Source: Pseudomonas azotoformans (lineage in GTDB: Bacteria; Pseudomonadota; Gammaproteobacteria; Pseudomonadales; Pseudomonadaceae). From it: a DNA stretch of 64,000 bases. The notes beneath the pieces were generated by a model. The model had not been told where the DNA came from and ran no database searches. It saw nothing but the letters and a program-made list of their open reading frames with translations. Both the position numbers and the translations under genes were made by a program. Of the stretch, positions 63,107 to 64,000 are shown piece after piece. Position 1 is the stretch's first letter. Each line of letters begins with the position of its first letter. The stretch spans positions 2,976,001 through 3,040,000 of the forward strand of contig NZ_LT629702.1 in the NCBI RefSeq assembly GCF_900103345.1, in the 5' to 3' direction.

Positions 63107-64000
<894 letters not shown>

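Overview
The window looks like chromosomal DNA of a Pseudomonas of the fluorescens group. The evidence is high GC with matching codon use, many paired REP hairpins of the type known from that group, and gene order matching the Pseudomonas aer - ccoNOQP x2 - ccoGHIS - hemN - anr - apt - (acyl-CoA dehydrogenase) - recR - ybaB - dnaX - ffs - ligA block. No phage, plasmid or intact insertion sequence is visible.

Layout. Positions 1-16,000 hold mostly single-gene housekeeping and accessory units: a DEAD-box helicase, a YbdG-like mechanosensitive channel, azoR, a LysR regulator, an alpha/beta hydrolase followed by a periplasmic cyclophilin, an ABC exporter, aqpZ, a FemAB-like acyltransferase, a porin, and an ECF sigma/anti-sigma pair beside a FabH-like synthase. 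From 16,000 to 27,000 are hrpA, aceK, a chemoreceptor, two convergent EamA transporters and a CPBP membrane protease. From 27,000 to 49,600 is the microaerobic respiration block: Aer receptor, two complete cbb3 oxidase operons, the CcoGHIS assembly genes, a DsbD_2/TauE-like protein, hemN, the oxygen sensor anr, then apt and an acyl-CoA dehydrogenase. From 49,700 to 64,000 are recR, an MDR oxidoreductase, ybaB and dnaX. A variable segment follows (solute-binding protein, VOC protein, EamA transporter, LysR, muramidase with a secreted partner, SF1 helicase with a small partner). The window ends with the 4.5S RNA, a zinc peptidase and the 3' part of ligA.

How the parts connect. Anr is encoded at 46,987, and FNR/Anr-type palindromes sit before hemN (perfect), cco2, ccoG and, inside the head of the divergent hydrolase gene, cco1. 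The Aer receptor beside them has a textbook FliA (sigma-28) promoter, so oxygen sensing for movement and for respiration are encoded side by side.

The most unusual part is 36,450-39,160, between cco2 and ccoG. Just after the cco2 terminator lies a decayed duplicate of the ccoP 3' end and its terminator. Then come two divergent, AT-richer paralogous genes for EF-hand-like proteins, one broken (36,775-37,614, minus) and one intact (38,444-39,091, plus). Each is preceded at the right distance by an HrpL-type hrp box, so they look like members of a type III secretion regulon inserted into the respiration locus. A second point of interest is the muramidase (57,732-58,778) with a 1-nt-spaced secreted partner, which resembles an antibacterial effector-immunity pair. 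Its leader can fold so that the ribosome binding site is buried. All assignments are from reading the sequence; no database search was run.
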